A stretch of 54,008 nucleotides of DNA from Ancalomicrobiaceae bacterium (lineage in GTDB: Bacteria > Pseudomonadota > Alphaproteobacteria > Rhizobiales > Ancalomicrobiaceae), in the NCBI GenBank assembly GCA_031291595.1, contig JARLIU010000053.1, positions 1 to 54,008 on the forward strand, given 5' to 3'. Position 1 is the stretch's first letter; each line of letters starts with the position of its first letter. The position numbers were made by a program, and so were the translations under genes. This document shows, in pieces, positions 18,414 to 27,015 of the stretch. Under the pieces are notes generated by a model that did no database searches, was not told the DNA's origin, and saw nothing but the letters and a program-made list of their open reading frames with translations.

Positions 18414-19322
18414 ATGATTTCGAGACGCCTGTTCCTGGGAACATTCGCCACCGGCTTCCTCGGGTTGACGTCCTACGCCTCGGCGATCGAACCGCTCTAC
18501 CGGCTCGCCGTGACGCGCTACGACCTCCCGCTTCCCGGCTGGCCGAAGGGCGCCAAGCCGCTGAAGGCCGCGCTCGTCGCCGACATCCATGCCGTCGACC
18601 CGTGGATGACGCTGCCGCGCATCGAAGAGATCGTTGCCACGACCAATGCGCTCGATGCCGACATCATCCTGTTGCTCGGCGACTACATGGCGTCGATCCG
18701 GCTGAAGAACCGCTCGTTGATGCCCGGCGAATGGGCACCGGTGCTGGCCAAGCTCAAGGCGCCGCTCGGCGTGCACGCCATCCTCGGCAATCATGATTAC
18801 TGGTGGAGGGACGGTCCCGAACCGGTCCAGCGCGGACTTGAGGCCGTCGGCATCCCCGTCTACATGAATGAGGGCCGCAAGATCACCCAGGACGGCCACG
18901 ACTTCTGGCTGACCGGAACGACCAGCGCCCTGTCGAGCCCGCTTTACGGCTTCCCGCTCGGGCACGGCATCCACTACGGTCAGGATGATCTGAAGCGGGC
19001 ACTCGCCGCCGTCACCGACGATGCGCCGATCCTGCACATGGCGCACGAGCCGGAGATGATCCGGCACATGCCGGAGCGCGTGGCGCTGACCATGTCAGGC
19101 CACAACCATGGCGGCCAGATCGCGCTGCCGTTCATCGGCCGACCGGCCGTCTGGATGAAGGATGACCCGAGCGCCCGTTACATGTACGGGCAGTTCAACG
19201 AGGCGGGCCGCAACCTCATCGTCTCCGGCGGGCTCGGCTGTTCCATGCTGCCGATCCGGTTCGGCGTGCCGCCGGAAATCGTTCTGCTGCAGATTCGCTC
19301 GGCGGCGAACAAACTGGCGTGA
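18414..19322 (+). CDS. Metallophosphoesterase with Tat-like signal (YkuE type)
   Basis: A 302-residue calcineurin-like phosphoesterase. The five metal-binding motifs are visible: ADIHA near residue 57, LLGDY at 88-91, LGNHDYW at 124-130, a central HMAHEP and the final SGHNHGGQI. The N-terminus (MISRRLFLGTFATGFLG) has twin arginines before a hydrophobic stretch, so it is probably exported by Tat. Export fits YkuE, a Tat-dependent wall phosphoesterase. The start is at the ATG at 18414 because the signal begins there; a longer in-frame start at 18345 would bury it. The substrate is unknown. Confidence 0.88.
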   Translation: MISRRLFLGTFATGFLGLTSYASAIEPLYRLAVTRYDLPLPGWPKGAKPLKAALVADIHAVDPWMTLPRIEEIVATTNALDADIILLLGDYMASIRLKNRSLMPGEWAPVLAKLKAPLGVHAILGNHDYWWRDGPEPVQRGLEAVGIPVYMNEGRKITQDGHDFWLTGTTSALSSPLYGFPLGHGIHYGQDDLKRALAAVTDDAPILHMAHEPEMIRHMPERVALTMSGHNHGGQIALPFIGRPAVWMKDDPSARYMYGQFNEAGRNLIVSGGLGCSMLPIRFGVPPEIVLLQIRSAANKLA

Positions 19323-19613
19323 GCGGCCGGTCAGAACAGCCGGTCTGAGCGAGCGCTCGAATCCGCACCACTACTGATCACTTTGCGCCTGCGACGCTAT
19401 GTCACCGGTAAAACCGTGGCATTCCGGGTGGTTAAGCGGCTCTCGCACACATTTCGACAGCTGGTGTGATCCTGCAGCACTTCTCCCTTCGCGTGATTTA
19501 ACCCAAATTTTGGAGTGAAGGTAGATGATATAAACGTCTCCGCCCGTCCTCCCCAGATCGATCATTCGACCGCCCCCGGGATGGACCGGAAAACCGAGCG
19601 AAAGAGGAAGCCC

Positions 19614-19784
19614 ATGTCCGCCCCCGACGCCGACCGTCCGGCCAAGCAACATACTCAAGAAATGCCCGGCTACGAAGAATGCGAGCAGCTGGACTTGCAG
19701 TACAAGACCATCGGCATCTCCGCCGTCAGTGCCGCCGCCGAGATGGTGTCGCACAGGAAGAAGTCCACCGACCAGATGTCCTGA
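19614..19784 (+). CDS. Small hypothetical protein, 56 residues
   Basis: I do not recognise this protein. It is acidic at the start, has no signal peptide or membrane segment, and contains a short alanine-rich stretch (IGISAVSAAAEMV) followed by a basic HRKK. AGAGGAAG stands just before the ATG at 19614, good support for translation; an in-frame ATG at 19515 lacks such a site. The 291-base gap before it has an AT-rich patch with CCAAATTTTGG (19503-19513) and a possible -10 element TATAAA (19529-19534), which suggests its own promoter. No operon partner is evident, and the 288 bases after it hold nothing I can name. Confidence 0.6.
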   Translation: MSAPDADRPAKQHTQEMPGYEECEQLDLQYKTIGISAVSAAAEMVSHRKKSTDQMS

Positions 19785-20072
19785 ACGTTCGGTCGTCGGT
19801 CCTGACCGAACGACCCTGTAGACCAGTACCCGTCGATCCGCCGACCGTCTTCGCCCCTGCTTTCCCCCCAACGCCCTGGTGCGACAACCAGTCCGGCGCT
19901 GAGGGGGTTGAAACCGGGCGCAGCGCCGCCGAATGCGGCCACGGGCCGGTGCCATAGGCGGATATCGTCAGGCCCCTGCCGGAACCCGGATCATTGCGCA
20001 CCGCGCCTTCAGCGCCGCGGCCTGTGGCGGACGTGTGCGATCAGCACGTCGGCGCCAGCTGAAGCTTGGCGC

Positions 20073-20714
20073 TCAGGGGTAGAGCCGCGTCTTCTCCCAC
20101 GGCGCATCAACGGATGCGCGGGTGAATTCGATGCGATCGTGCAGGCGGAACTGCCGATCGTGCCAGAATTCGATCAGCTCGGGCACGACCCGGTAGCCCG
20201 ACCAGTACGGCGGGCGGGGGATCGCGCCGATACCGAACTTCAGCGAATATTCGGCGACTGCCTTTTCCAGGGCAAAGCGGCTTTCCAGCGGGCGCGATTG
20301 TTTCGAGGCCCAGGCGCCGATGCGGCTGCCACGGGCGCGTGAGGCGAAATAGGCGTCCGCCTCGGCCTCGCTCACCACCTCGACAGAACCGCGCACCCGG
20401 ACCTGCCGGCGCAGCGTCTTCCAGTGGAACAACAGCGCCGCCTTGGCCGCGACCGCAAGCTCCTGCCCTTTGCGGCTCTCGAAATTCGTGTAGAACACGA
20501 AGCCGGCAGGGTCGTATCCCTTGAGCAGAACCATCCGGACGTTCGGCATCCCGTTCTGATCGACGGTTGCCACTGACATGGCATTCGGATCGTTCGGCTC
20601 GCTCTGTTCGGCTTCCTTGAACCAGTCGGCGAACAGCTTGACGGGTTCGTCCGCACCGGAAAAGTCACCGGACATTAACTCAGATGGTGGAGGCTGCACT
20701 GATGGATCGGTCAT
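20073..20714 (-). CDS. pdxH: Pyridoxamine 5'-phosphate oxidase
   Basis: FMN enzyme that oxidises pyridoxine or pyridoxamine phosphate to the cofactor PLP. Starting at the ATG at 20714 it has 213 residues, close to the usual 210-220; the longer frame adds unconserved sequence. Family features: [46 protein letters not shown] (FMN and substrate contacts), [14 protein letters not shown], the late QSRPLESR segment, [11 protein letters not shown] and the C-terminal RLYP. It is divergent from the lipoprotein gene with almost no space between the starts. Rhizobial genomes often have pdxH near a surface-antigen lipoprotein and a DnaJ gene, as here. Confidence 0.95.
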   Translation of the reverse strand: MTDPSVQPPPSELMSGDFSGADEPVKLFADWFKEAEQSEPNDPNAMSVATVDQNGMPNVRMVLLKGYDPAGFVFYTNFESRKGQELAVAAKAALLFHWKTLRRQVRVRGSVEVVSEAEADAYFASRARGSRIGAWASKQSRPLESRFALEKAVAEYSLKFGIGAIPRPPYWSGYRVVPELIEFWHDRQFRLHDRIEFTRASVDAPWEKTRLYP

Positions 20715-20757
20715 GGCGGTCGCGGAGGTCTCGTTGGCCGGAAGTTTGATCAGGTGT

Positions 20758-21210
20758 GTGTCAGTACCGAGCGCTGGTTGCCAAGCGCGTCTTCGTCGCA
20801 CGACCGGATGGCTGGCATGCAGCCTCCTGTCGCTCGGTCTCATCGGCTGCGGCAATATCCACCTTTTTTCCGGCGACGTCACGGGTTCGGCTGTGCGGAC
20901 GGGGGCGCTCTCCTATGCCGGCAGCGAGCACAGCGACTGGGAGGTCATCCGCGCAACGGTGGCCAAGGCGCCGGAGGCGCCGGCCGAGACGCGCATTTCC
21001 TGGCAGAATACCGGTACGGGCGACACCGGCACGATTACCGACGTGTCCAAGGTGACGCGCGAACCCGGCAGCAACTGCCGCGCCTTTTCGTCGACCATCG
21101 TGTCGGTCGACGGCGTCCGGTTGTATTCCGCCGAGATTTGCAAAAGCGTGGTGGAGACGTGGGAATTCGCCAAGATCGAACCGGCCGATTCCCAGACGAT
21201 CGTGCGCTAG
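20758..21210 (+). CDS. Surface-antigen-like lipoprotein (RT0821/Lpp0805 type C-terminal domain)
   Basis: A roughly 150-residue lipoprotein. The signal [16 protein letters not shown] ends in a lipobox (LIGC), so it should be lipid-anchored in the envelope. The C-terminal half ([19 protein letters not shown], then [20 protein letters not shown] and a final Cys) matches the small domain of 17-kDa surface antigens and RT0821-like proteins. The start is uncertain: GTG at 20758 is proposed since it gives a normal signal; an ATG at 20713 would overlap the pdxH start codon and give an overlong n-region. The function of the family is unknown. Confidence 0.75.
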   Translation: MSVPSAGCQARLRRTTGWLACSLLSLGLIGCGNIHLFSGDVTGSAVRTGALSYAGSEHSDWEVIRATVAKAPEAPAETRISWQNTGTGDTGTITDVSKVTREPGSNCRAFSSTIVSVDGVRLYSAEICKSVVETWEFAKIEPADSQTIVR

Positions 21211-21479
21211 CGCCATCGATGGCATGGCTGCCAGCGGCCGCGAGCGGTTCAGAAGCTGCGGCGCCTCCCGGCAAATTCCTCGGCTTAACGCCTGCCGGCG
21301 GTAGACAATGAACTCCAGCGCCACCATATCTTGGCCGAGCGGTTCACAGATCCGTGAGCGATGGTACGCGCTGCTGGCCGGGCGGGCTGGATCGGCCGCG
21401 GCAGAGGGTGCATATGTTCCCGGATCCGGCCACGCGCCGCGGAAACGCTCCGGCGGCGCTCACTTCGACAAAGGCTTGA

Positions 21480-22418
21480 ATGATGCGTGATCCTTACGAC
21501 ATGCTCGGCGTATCGCGCTCGGCCAGCGAAGCCGACATCAAGAAGTCGTTCCGCCGGCTGGCGAAGAAGTACCATCCCGACCAGAATCAGAACGATCCGA
21601 AGGCCAAGGACGCGTTCGCCGAGATCAACGCTGCCTACGAGATCCTCGGCGACAAGGCCAAGCGGGCGCAGTTCGACCGCGGCGAGATCGGGGCCGACGG
21701 CAAGCCGCGCATGTCCGGCTTCGAGGGGTTCGGTGCGGACTTCGGCAACCAGGGCTTTGCCGGCGGGCGGGCGCGCGGCCGGGCACACGCCGGTGCGGGC
21801 GGCGACCCCGACGATTTCATCTCCGAGATCCTCGGTCAGGCATTTGGCGGCCGGCGGGCTCGACCTGGCGCAGCAGCGGGCGCCGGCCGCGGTTTCGGCT
21901 TCGAAAGCCACGCCACCGCCGGCCTGCGCGGCGACGATCTGCAGGTGACGGCGGAGATCACGCTCGAGGACCTGGTCGGCCAGGGCAAGGTGCGGGTGGC
22001 GCTGCCGAACGGCAAGACGCTGGACGTACAGCTTCCCGAGGGCGCCGCGAGCGGCCAGCAGATTCGGCTCAAGGGCCAGGGCCAGCCCGGCACGCCGCCG
22101 GGCGACGCCATCGTCACGCTGCAGATCCGGCCGCATGCGCAGTTCCGCGTCGAGGGCAACGACCTCCGGCACGATCTCGGCGTCAGCCTCGAGGATGCGG
22201 TGCTGGGCGCGCGCGTGCGGGTGCCGACGCTCGAGGGCGCCGTCGATCTGACCCTGCCGGCCGGCACCACCGGAGCCAAGGCGCTGCGGCTGAAAGGCAA
22301 GGGCCTGCCGATCAAAGGCAGCGGCCGCGGCGATCTCTACGTCCAGCCGCGCATCACGCTGCCCGAGGCCGGCGACACCGAACTGGAAGCATTCTTGCGG
22401 ATGCGCAAGCGGCGCTGA
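21480..22418 (+). CDS. DnaJ-class chaperone, type B (CbpA-like)
   Basis: A 312-residue Hsp40 co-chaperone. The J domain covers residues 1-68 with HPD at 32-34 (KKYHPDQNQ). A Gly/Phe/Arg-rich linker runs from about 80 to 140, then two beta-rich C-terminal substrate domains (DLQVTAEITLEDLVGQGKV to the end) without the DnaJ zinc finger. That layout is CbpA/DnaJ type B rather than true DnaJ. AAGG five bases upstream supports ATG at 21480; a second ATG directly follows. The gene stands after a 269-base gap with no recognisable content. In related genomes such a gene often neighbours fabI, which here lies about 19 kb away. Confidence 0.92.
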   Translation: MMRDPYDMLGVSRSASEADIKKSFRRLAKKYHPDQNQNDPKAKDAFAEINAAYEILGDKAKRAQFDRGEIGADGKPRMSGFEGFGADFGNQGFAGGRARGRAHAGAGGDPDDFISEILGQAFGGRRARPGAAAGAGRGFGFESHATAGLRGDDLQVTAEITLEDLVGQGKVRVALPNGKTLDVQLPEGAASGQQIRLKGQGQPGTPPGDAIVTLQIRPHAQFRVEGNDLRHDLGVSLEDAVLGARVRVPTLEGAVDLTLPAGTTGAKALRLKGKGLPIKGSGRGDLYVQPRITLPEAGDTELEAFLRMRKRR

Positions 22419-22699
22419 CGCCGCATTCTCGACAAGCCGACGCTTTCCGGCAATGAAACTACGCGTCCGAACCAATCGTTAGCCGCCGTCCCGCGCCACC
22501 GCCCAATCCGCCGTTCCGCACCGATCGCCAAACCGCAGCGCGCGGCGATTGACGCGGGGCGCCGGGCAGCGACATTGTTTTGCCGCGGACGCCCGCCATT
22601 CTGGTCTCGTTCATGTTGGATTGGGTAGGAACGGGGCAGTAGTGGATATCAGTGGCGCTTGCAAGCCGTTGCTGATCGACCGAGTGGACCCCTGTTGAG

Positions 22700-22846
22700 A
22701 TGATGAAGAAACTGGCAATCGTAGTGGTAGCGATCATCTTCGCCACCGGCTCCGTGGCCGCCCAGAACCGTCCGTTGAAACGGCCGGCTTGGCCCGATCC
22801 CTGTTGCGGCGGGCCATGCTGCACGAAGGTCCCGCCGCGGCGATAG
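22700..22846 (+). CDS. Small secreted Cys-rich peptide (CCGGPCC), 48 residues
   Basis: This short frame starts at ATG 22700 (a second ATG follows at 22703) and ends at TAG 22844-22846. Residues 1-21 are a textbook signal peptide (MMKK, then a hydrophobic core, then SVAA). The mature part is about 27 residues, rich in Pro and Arg, with two adjacent Cys pairs in DPCCGGPCCTK. The clear signal argues for a real gene although the ribosome site is weak. The four cysteines could bind metal or form disulfides; I know no family to assign. It ends 20 bases before the next gene on the same strand. A TTGACG at 22549-22554 might be part of its promoter. Confidence 0.6.
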   Translation: MMKKLAIVVVAIIFATGSVAAQNRPLKRPAWPDPCCGGPCCTKVPPRR

Positions 22847-22866
22847 AGACGGAGTCCATCGCCCTG

Positions 22867-23469
22867 ATGTCGAGCGCGTCCCTGAACGAAGCCGACGGGC
22901 CTCAGGCCAACGCGCCGGAGGTGCGTGGATTGAGGCTGTTGCCGGCGCTCGCGCTCCTCTTCGGCTTGTCCGGCTGGGCCACGGCCGGCTATCTGTATTT
23001 CGTCTCGCTGCCGGATGCCGCCTCGATGCAGAAGGTCGCCTATGCGCTCGATCTGGTCGACCGCTTCGGCGACAGTCCCGCCCACCAAGCCTACATGCGC
23101 CTCGGCGACGAGATGAAACCCTGGTGGGACGGGATCGACGAATTGCAGCGACAGATTGCCGCCACCGGCGGCGAGGATGCCCGCGCCACATTGATCGCCA
23201 AGCGCGACGCGACGCTGCTGAAATTCATCCACGACCAGCACCTCGACGGCGATATCGACCTGCTGGTCGCCTCCTTCGACCAGTTCGAGCGCTGCCTGCA
23301 GGTCGGCGCCTGCGACGAGGACACGCTGAGGCGGTCGATCTCCGTCGACATCAAGCGCATCTATCGCACGTTCCGACCCTACATCCAGTCGGTGCGCGAA
23401 TCAGGCAAACCCGGCGACGAGGACTTCGGCCGCGACCTGGAAGACCTGTTCTTCCGCTTCGTCGGGTGA
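22867..23469 (+). CDS. Hypothetical membrane-anchored protein, 200 residues
   Basis: I do not recognise a family. The protein has one hydrophobic helix at about residues 22-43 (LLPALALLFGLSGWATAGYLYF) and then a mostly helical, charged soluble part that should face the periplasm. Two cysteines lie close together (ERCLQVGACDED). The start at 22867 is chosen because it gives a short n-region; GGAG stands 12 bases upstream, rather far. It lies 20 bases after the Cys-rich peptide gene and 41 bases before the next small secreted protein, so the three may form one operon. Confidence 0.65.
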   Translation: MSSASLNEADGPQANAPEVRGLRLLPALALLFGLSGWATAGYLYFVSLPDAASMQKVAYALDLVDRFGDSPAHQAYMRLGDEMKPWWDGIDELQRQIAATGGEDARATLIAKRDATLLKFIHDQHLDGDIDLLVASFDQFERCLQVGACDEDTLRRSISVDIKRIYRTFRPYIQSVRESGKPGDEDFGRDLEDLFFRFVG

Positions 23470-23510
23470 GGCGGATCGCAGCAGGGCCAGGCGTAACCGA
23501 GGAGGTTCAC

Positions 23511-23759
23511 ATGTCGAGACTGATTGGTTTGGCGCTCATGGCCGTGCTCGCCGGTTCGATCGCTCCAGCTGCGGCAAGGGACAAGGCCAGCCCGGGCTAC
23601 GAATCGATGGATCCGGACATCGTCGTGGCATTGCCCAACGACGTCGATCAGGCCCCCGATGCGGTCAAGGCCAGTTGTGCCGGCCGCATGAAGGCGGGAA
23701 AGCCGACCATCGCCTATCTCGCCTGCGTGCGGGCGCATCTCGGGCGAAGGCCGGATTGA
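23511..23759 (+). CDS. Small secreted hypothetical protein, 82 residues
   Basis: A strong ribosome site (CGAGGAGG) precedes the ATG at 23511. Residues 1-22 form a signal peptide (MSRLIGLALMAVLAG, cleavage after AAA). The mature 60 residues contain two cysteines (KASCAGRMKAG and AYLACVRAH), likely a disulfide, and end with a basic tail. I know no family for it. It follows the membrane-anchored hypothetical after 41 bases and ends 17 bases from the convergent yqhA gene. Confidence 0.72.
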   Translation: MSRLIGLALMAVLAGSIAPAAARDKASPGYESMDPDIVVALPNDVDQAPDAVKASCAGRMKAGKPTIAYLACVRAHLGRRPD

Positions 23760-23776
23760 GGCCACCTCGCCGCACG

Positions 23777-24262
23777 TCAGTGCGGCTTGCCAGCCCTCAG
23801 CAGCCACAGCGCCGCGGCAAACAGCACCACCGCCACCGGCAGGATCAACTGGCTCCAGTCGAGTTGCTGCTCCGCCTCGACCACGTCCTTGGCGAAGGTG
23901 ACGATCAGGATAATCAGCACGACTTCGGCCAGCGTGTGCTTCAACTCGCCGATGCCGGAGACCTTCATCCAGTCGGGCAGTCGCTCGATCGTTGCATCGT
24001 CAAGGCGCAGCACGAAGCCGACAGCGATGCCGTAGGCGAAGATCGTCAGCACGATGGCGAAGAGGAAGGCGTCCATCGCTTCCAGCACCAGCACGGCGGG
24101 CAGATGCGCGCCGCCGGCAATCTCGGGATGGACGAGGCCGACGGCTTCGAGCAGATATTTGGCGCCGATCCAGTACATGACGCCCGAACCGGCGAGCGCG
24201 CCGAACGAGGCGATCAGCATCAGCGCGCGCAGTCCCAGGAACAGTTGCAGGATGCGGCTCAT
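23777..24262 (-). CDS. YqhA family (UPF0114) membrane protein
   Basis: A 161-residue inner-membrane protein of the UPF0114/YqhA family. Four hydrophobic segments are visible: residues about 10-32, 55-85 (LEAMDAFLFAIVLTIFAYGIAVGFVL), 107-125 and 135-155. The family signature DAFLFAIVLTIFAYGI and the central WMKVSGIGELKHTLAEVVLIILIV are present, written here from positions 63-78 and about 97-120. Function is unknown. It stands alone, divergent from the Sua5 gene with a 210-base gap that contains an AT-rich stretch (CTTTATATGACTAG around 24401-24414), a possible promoter. Confidence 0.88.
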   Translation of the reverse strand: MSRILQLFLGLRALMLIASFGALAGSGVMYWIGAKYLLEAVGLVHPEIAGGAHLPAVLVLEAMDAFLFAIVLTIFAYGIAVGFVLRLDDATIERLPDWMKVSGIGELKHTLAEVVLIILIVTFAKDVVEAEQQLDWSQLILPVAVVLFAAALWLLRAGKPH

Positions 24263-24472
24263 GTCGTCTCCTTGCCATCGTGCTCACGAAGCGGCAGCCG
24301 GCGACTTGACGCTCCGCCCCGATGCTCCGATAGAAGCGTCCCACGATAGGCGACGGCGGGCCACGGTCAATTGCGGCCCGCAGCTAGAGCAGTGATTCAG
24401 CTTTATATGACTAGTTTGGAGCGCGGGCGGAGCCGCCGGCGCGGGCGGCCGGGGGACCGGCGGGACGAGGCG

Positions 24473-25477
24473 ATGCAGAGGTTCGATGTTCGGGACGGCG
24501 GGGCTGCGCACCAGCGGGCGATCGCCGCCGCGGTGGGCGCGCTGTCCCGCGGCACGCTGGTCGCGGTGCCGACCGAGACCGTCTACGGACTGGCGGCCGA
24601 CGCGACGCAAGCCCAGGCGGTCGCCGGCATCTATGCCGCCAAGGGCCGGCCGAGCTTCAATCCGCTGATCGCCCATGTCTCGGGCATCGACATGGCCGCG
24701 GCGCACGGTGAGCTGTCGCCCATCGCCGAACAACTCGTCGAAAGCTTCTGGCCGGGGCCGCTGACGCTGGTCGTGCCGCGCCGGGCCAACGCTGCCCCCG
24801 GCATCGCACCGATCGCCGATCTCGTTACCGCCGGGCTGGAGACGATCGCGCTCAGGATGCCGGCCAATGCCGTGACGCTCGAAGTCATCCGCCGGCTCGG
24901 GCGGCCGATCGCCGCGCCGAGCGCCAACCGCTCCGGCGGCATCAGCGCCACCTCGGCCGACGACGTCGTTGCGGAACTGGGCGCGAGCGTTGCCGTGGTG
25001 CTCGACGACGGACCGTCGCCGGTCGGGGTGGAATCGACCATTCTGATGCTCGCAGACGGCCCGCCGCGGCTGCTGAGGCCCGGCGGCGTGCCGCGGAGCG
25101 CGATCGAGCAGGTGCTGGGCGAGCCGCTGACCGAGACCTGTGGTGTGGTGGAGGATCCGGAGCGGCCGCTGGCGCCGGGCATGCTCACCTCGCACTACGC
25201 GCCCAATGCCCGCGTGCGGCTCGACGCCAAGCATGTCGAAGCGGGCGAGGCCTTCCTCGGCTTCGGCCCCGGCGCGCCCGAAGGCCTCGACAAAGCCGCC
25301 GCTCGCGCCAATTTGAGTGAGACGGGCGATATCGTCGAGGCAGCCTGCAACCTGTTCCGACTGATGCGGGAACTCGACCGGTCCGGCGCCGCGGCGATCG
25401 CCGTTGCCCCGGTTCGCGGCGGCGGCCTCGCCGAGGCGATCCGCGACCGGCTCAATCGCGCCGCCGCACCGCGCTGA
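24473..25477 (+). CDS. L-threonylcarbamoyladenylate synthase (Sua5/TsaC type)
   Basis: Makes threonylcarbamoyl-AMP from threonine, bicarbonate and ATP, the first step of the t6A37 tRNA modification. The 334-residue protein has the YrdC catalytic domain (residues about 10-205; PTETVYGLAADA near 33-44, KGRPSFNPL at 57-65, the SANRSGG and PSPVGVESTI nucleotide segments) and a C-terminal Sua5 domain beginning after LAPGMLTSHYAP. That second domain makes it Sua5-type rather than short TsaC. The ATG at 24473 follows ACGAGG. The HDAC-like gene follows after about 125 bases on the same strand. Confidence 0.93.
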   Translation: MQRFDVRDGGAAHQRAIAAAVGALSRGTLVAVPTETVYGLAADATQAQAVAGIYAAKGRPSFNPLIAHVSGIDMAAAHGELSPIAEQLVESFWPGPLTLVVPRRANAAPGIAPIADLVTAGLETIALRMPANAVTLEVIRRLGRPIAAPSANRSGGISATSADDVVAELGASVAVVLDDGPSPVGVESTILMLADGPPRLLRPGGVPRSAIEQVLGEPLTETCGVVEDPERPLAPGMLTSHYAPNARVRLDAKHVEAGEAFLGFGPGAPEGLDKAAARANLSETGDIVEAACNLFRLMRELDRSGAAAIAVAPVRGGGLAEAIRDRLNRAAAPR

Positions 25478-25602
25478 TCCGATCGGAGCGCGGCGGCCGT
25501 CTCATCCCTTGGCCTGATGAGGTCGGGGAATGCTTGGCTGGTGCGAGCAAATCTGCTGAACTGGCGAACAACCTTCCGAAAACGCGTAACACAGGTGCCC
25601 GG

Positions 25603-26532
25603 ATGTCGACGCTCTATCTGCATCATCCGAGTTTCGCCGGCCACAAGACCCCACCGGGTCACCCGGAATGTCCGGACCGGCTGCGCGCCATCGACCAGAT
25701 GCTCGAGCACGAGAAGTTCCAGCCGCTCGAACGCGACTCCGCGCCGTACGGCAGCATCGAGCAGGCGGCGCTCGCGCACCCCGAAGCGCATGTGACCGAC
25801 ATCCGATCGGCGATCCCGGCGAGCGGCATCGTCCACCTCGACGGCGATACATCGGTCTCGCCGGGATCGTGGGAGGCGGCGATGCGGGCCGTCGGAGCCG
25901 CCTGCCTCGCCGTCGACGAGGTGTTCCAGGGCAAGGTGAGGAACGCCTTTTCCGCTGCCCGCCCGCCCGGCCATCACGCCGAGAAGGCGCGCGCCATGGG
26001 CTTCTGCCTGTTCAACAATGCCGCGGTCGCCACTCGCTGGGCGCAGACGACCTATGGCGCCGAGCGGGTGGCGATCATCGATTTCGACGTCCACCACGGC
26101 AACGGCACGCAGGACATCTTCTGGGCCGACCGAAACGTGCTGTACTGCTCGACCCACCAGATGCCGCTGTATCCCGGCACCGGAGCTTTCAACGAGACCG
26201 GCACCAGCAACAATATCGTCAATGCGCCCCTGCATGCAGGCGATGGCAGCCACGAATTCCGCGAGGCGATCGATACCGCCATCCTGCCGCGGCTCGACGA
26301 TTTCCGCCCGGATCTGATCGTCATTTCCGCTGGTTTCGATGCGCATTTGCGCGATCCGCTCGGCGGCCTGCGCCTGGTCGAAGCTGATTTCGCCTGGATC
26401 ACCAATAAGTTGATGGAGGTAGCCGACCGCCACTGCAATGGCCGGGTGGTCTCGCTGTTGGAAGGCGGCTACGATCTCGATGCGCTCGCCCGCTGCGTCG
26501 CCGTGCATGTCGCGGCATTGATGACCGGCTGA
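25603..26532 (+). CDS. Histone deacetylase family protein (acetylpolyamine amidohydrolase-like)
   Basis: A 309-residue zinc amidohydrolase of the HDAC superfamily, which in bacteria removes acetyl groups from polyamines, acetoin-like or other small molecules. Catalytic features are complete: PPGHHAEK (His pair at 124-125), zinc ligands D162 and H164 in [11 protein letters not shown], a third ligand in SAGFDAH near 251, and the late EGGYD tyrosine. The N-terminal [11 protein letters not shown] is typical. The start at 25603 is set by this conserved N-terminus. It precedes xseB and dxs, an order common in alphaproteobacteria. Confidence 0.92.
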   Translation: MSTLYLHHPSFAGHKTPPGHPECPDRLRAIDQMLEHEKFQPLERDSAPYGSIEQAALAHPEAHVTDIRSAIPASGIVHLDGDTSVSPGSWEAAMRAVGAACLAVDEVFQGKVRNAFSAARPPGHHAEKARAMGFCLFNNAAVATRWAQTTYGAERVAIIDFDVHHGNGTQDIFWADRNVLYCSTHQMPLYPGTGAFNETGTSNNIVNAPLHAGDGSHEFREAIDTAILPRLDDFRPDLIVISAGFDAHLRDPLGGLRLVEADFAWITNKLMEVADRHCNGRVVSLLEGGYDLDALARCVAVHVAALMTG

Positions 26533-26641
26533 GGCCAGCGGAGACGTCAGCAGCCGGATGCCGGGCCGGCGGGCGCTTGACTGTTTCCGTTCGCGGCGTC
26601 TTGGGATAAAGCTTGCCGTTGCCCGGATGAAGGACGCCATC

Positions 26642-26902
26642 GTGACCACAGCGCCACCCACCCACGCCGATGTCGCCGCATTGAGCTTCGAAAAGGCGCT
26701 CGCCGAACTGGAGAGTATCGTCGCCAAGCTGGAGCGCGGCGATGTGGCGCTGGAAGAATCGATCAAGGCCTACGAGCGCGGCGAGGCGTTGAAGGCGCAT
26801 TGCGCCCGGCTGCTCGATGCCGCCGAGGCGCGGGTGGAAAAGATCCGGCTCAGCGCCGACGGCACTCCGGCCGGAACCGAGCCGCTCGACGTGGAGGCGT
26901 AA
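26642..26902 (+). CDS. xseB: Exodeoxyribonuclease VII small subunit
   Basis: Small subunit of the single-strand nuclease ExoVII, which binds the XseA large subunit (not in this window). With the GTG at 26642, preceded by AAGGA at a seven-base spacing, it has 86 residues, close to the 80 of E. coli. An ATG at 26627 without a ribosome site is the alternative. The conserved core is [20 protein letters not shown], then [14 protein letters not shown] and [15 protein letters not shown], two helices that form a hairpin. It ends 113 bases before dxs, a classic pairing. Confidence 0.93.
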   Translation: MTTAPPTHADVAALSFEKALAELESIVAKLERGDVALEESIKAYERGEALKAHCARLLDAAEARVEKIRLSADGTPAGTEPLDVEA

Positions 26903-27015
26903 CGCCCGGCCAGACCCATCACTCAAGACATTTGCGCCATGTGCTTGCTGACCCCATCCTGTTCCGCTTCGGACGAGTTGCCCGCCTGCCGGGCCCGCGC
27001 GGTGAAAGGCGTGTC

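Noticed and set aside
21308-21490. 60-residue plus-strand frame before dnaJ
   Set aside because: It has no ribosome site, no signal or motif, and low-complexity composition.
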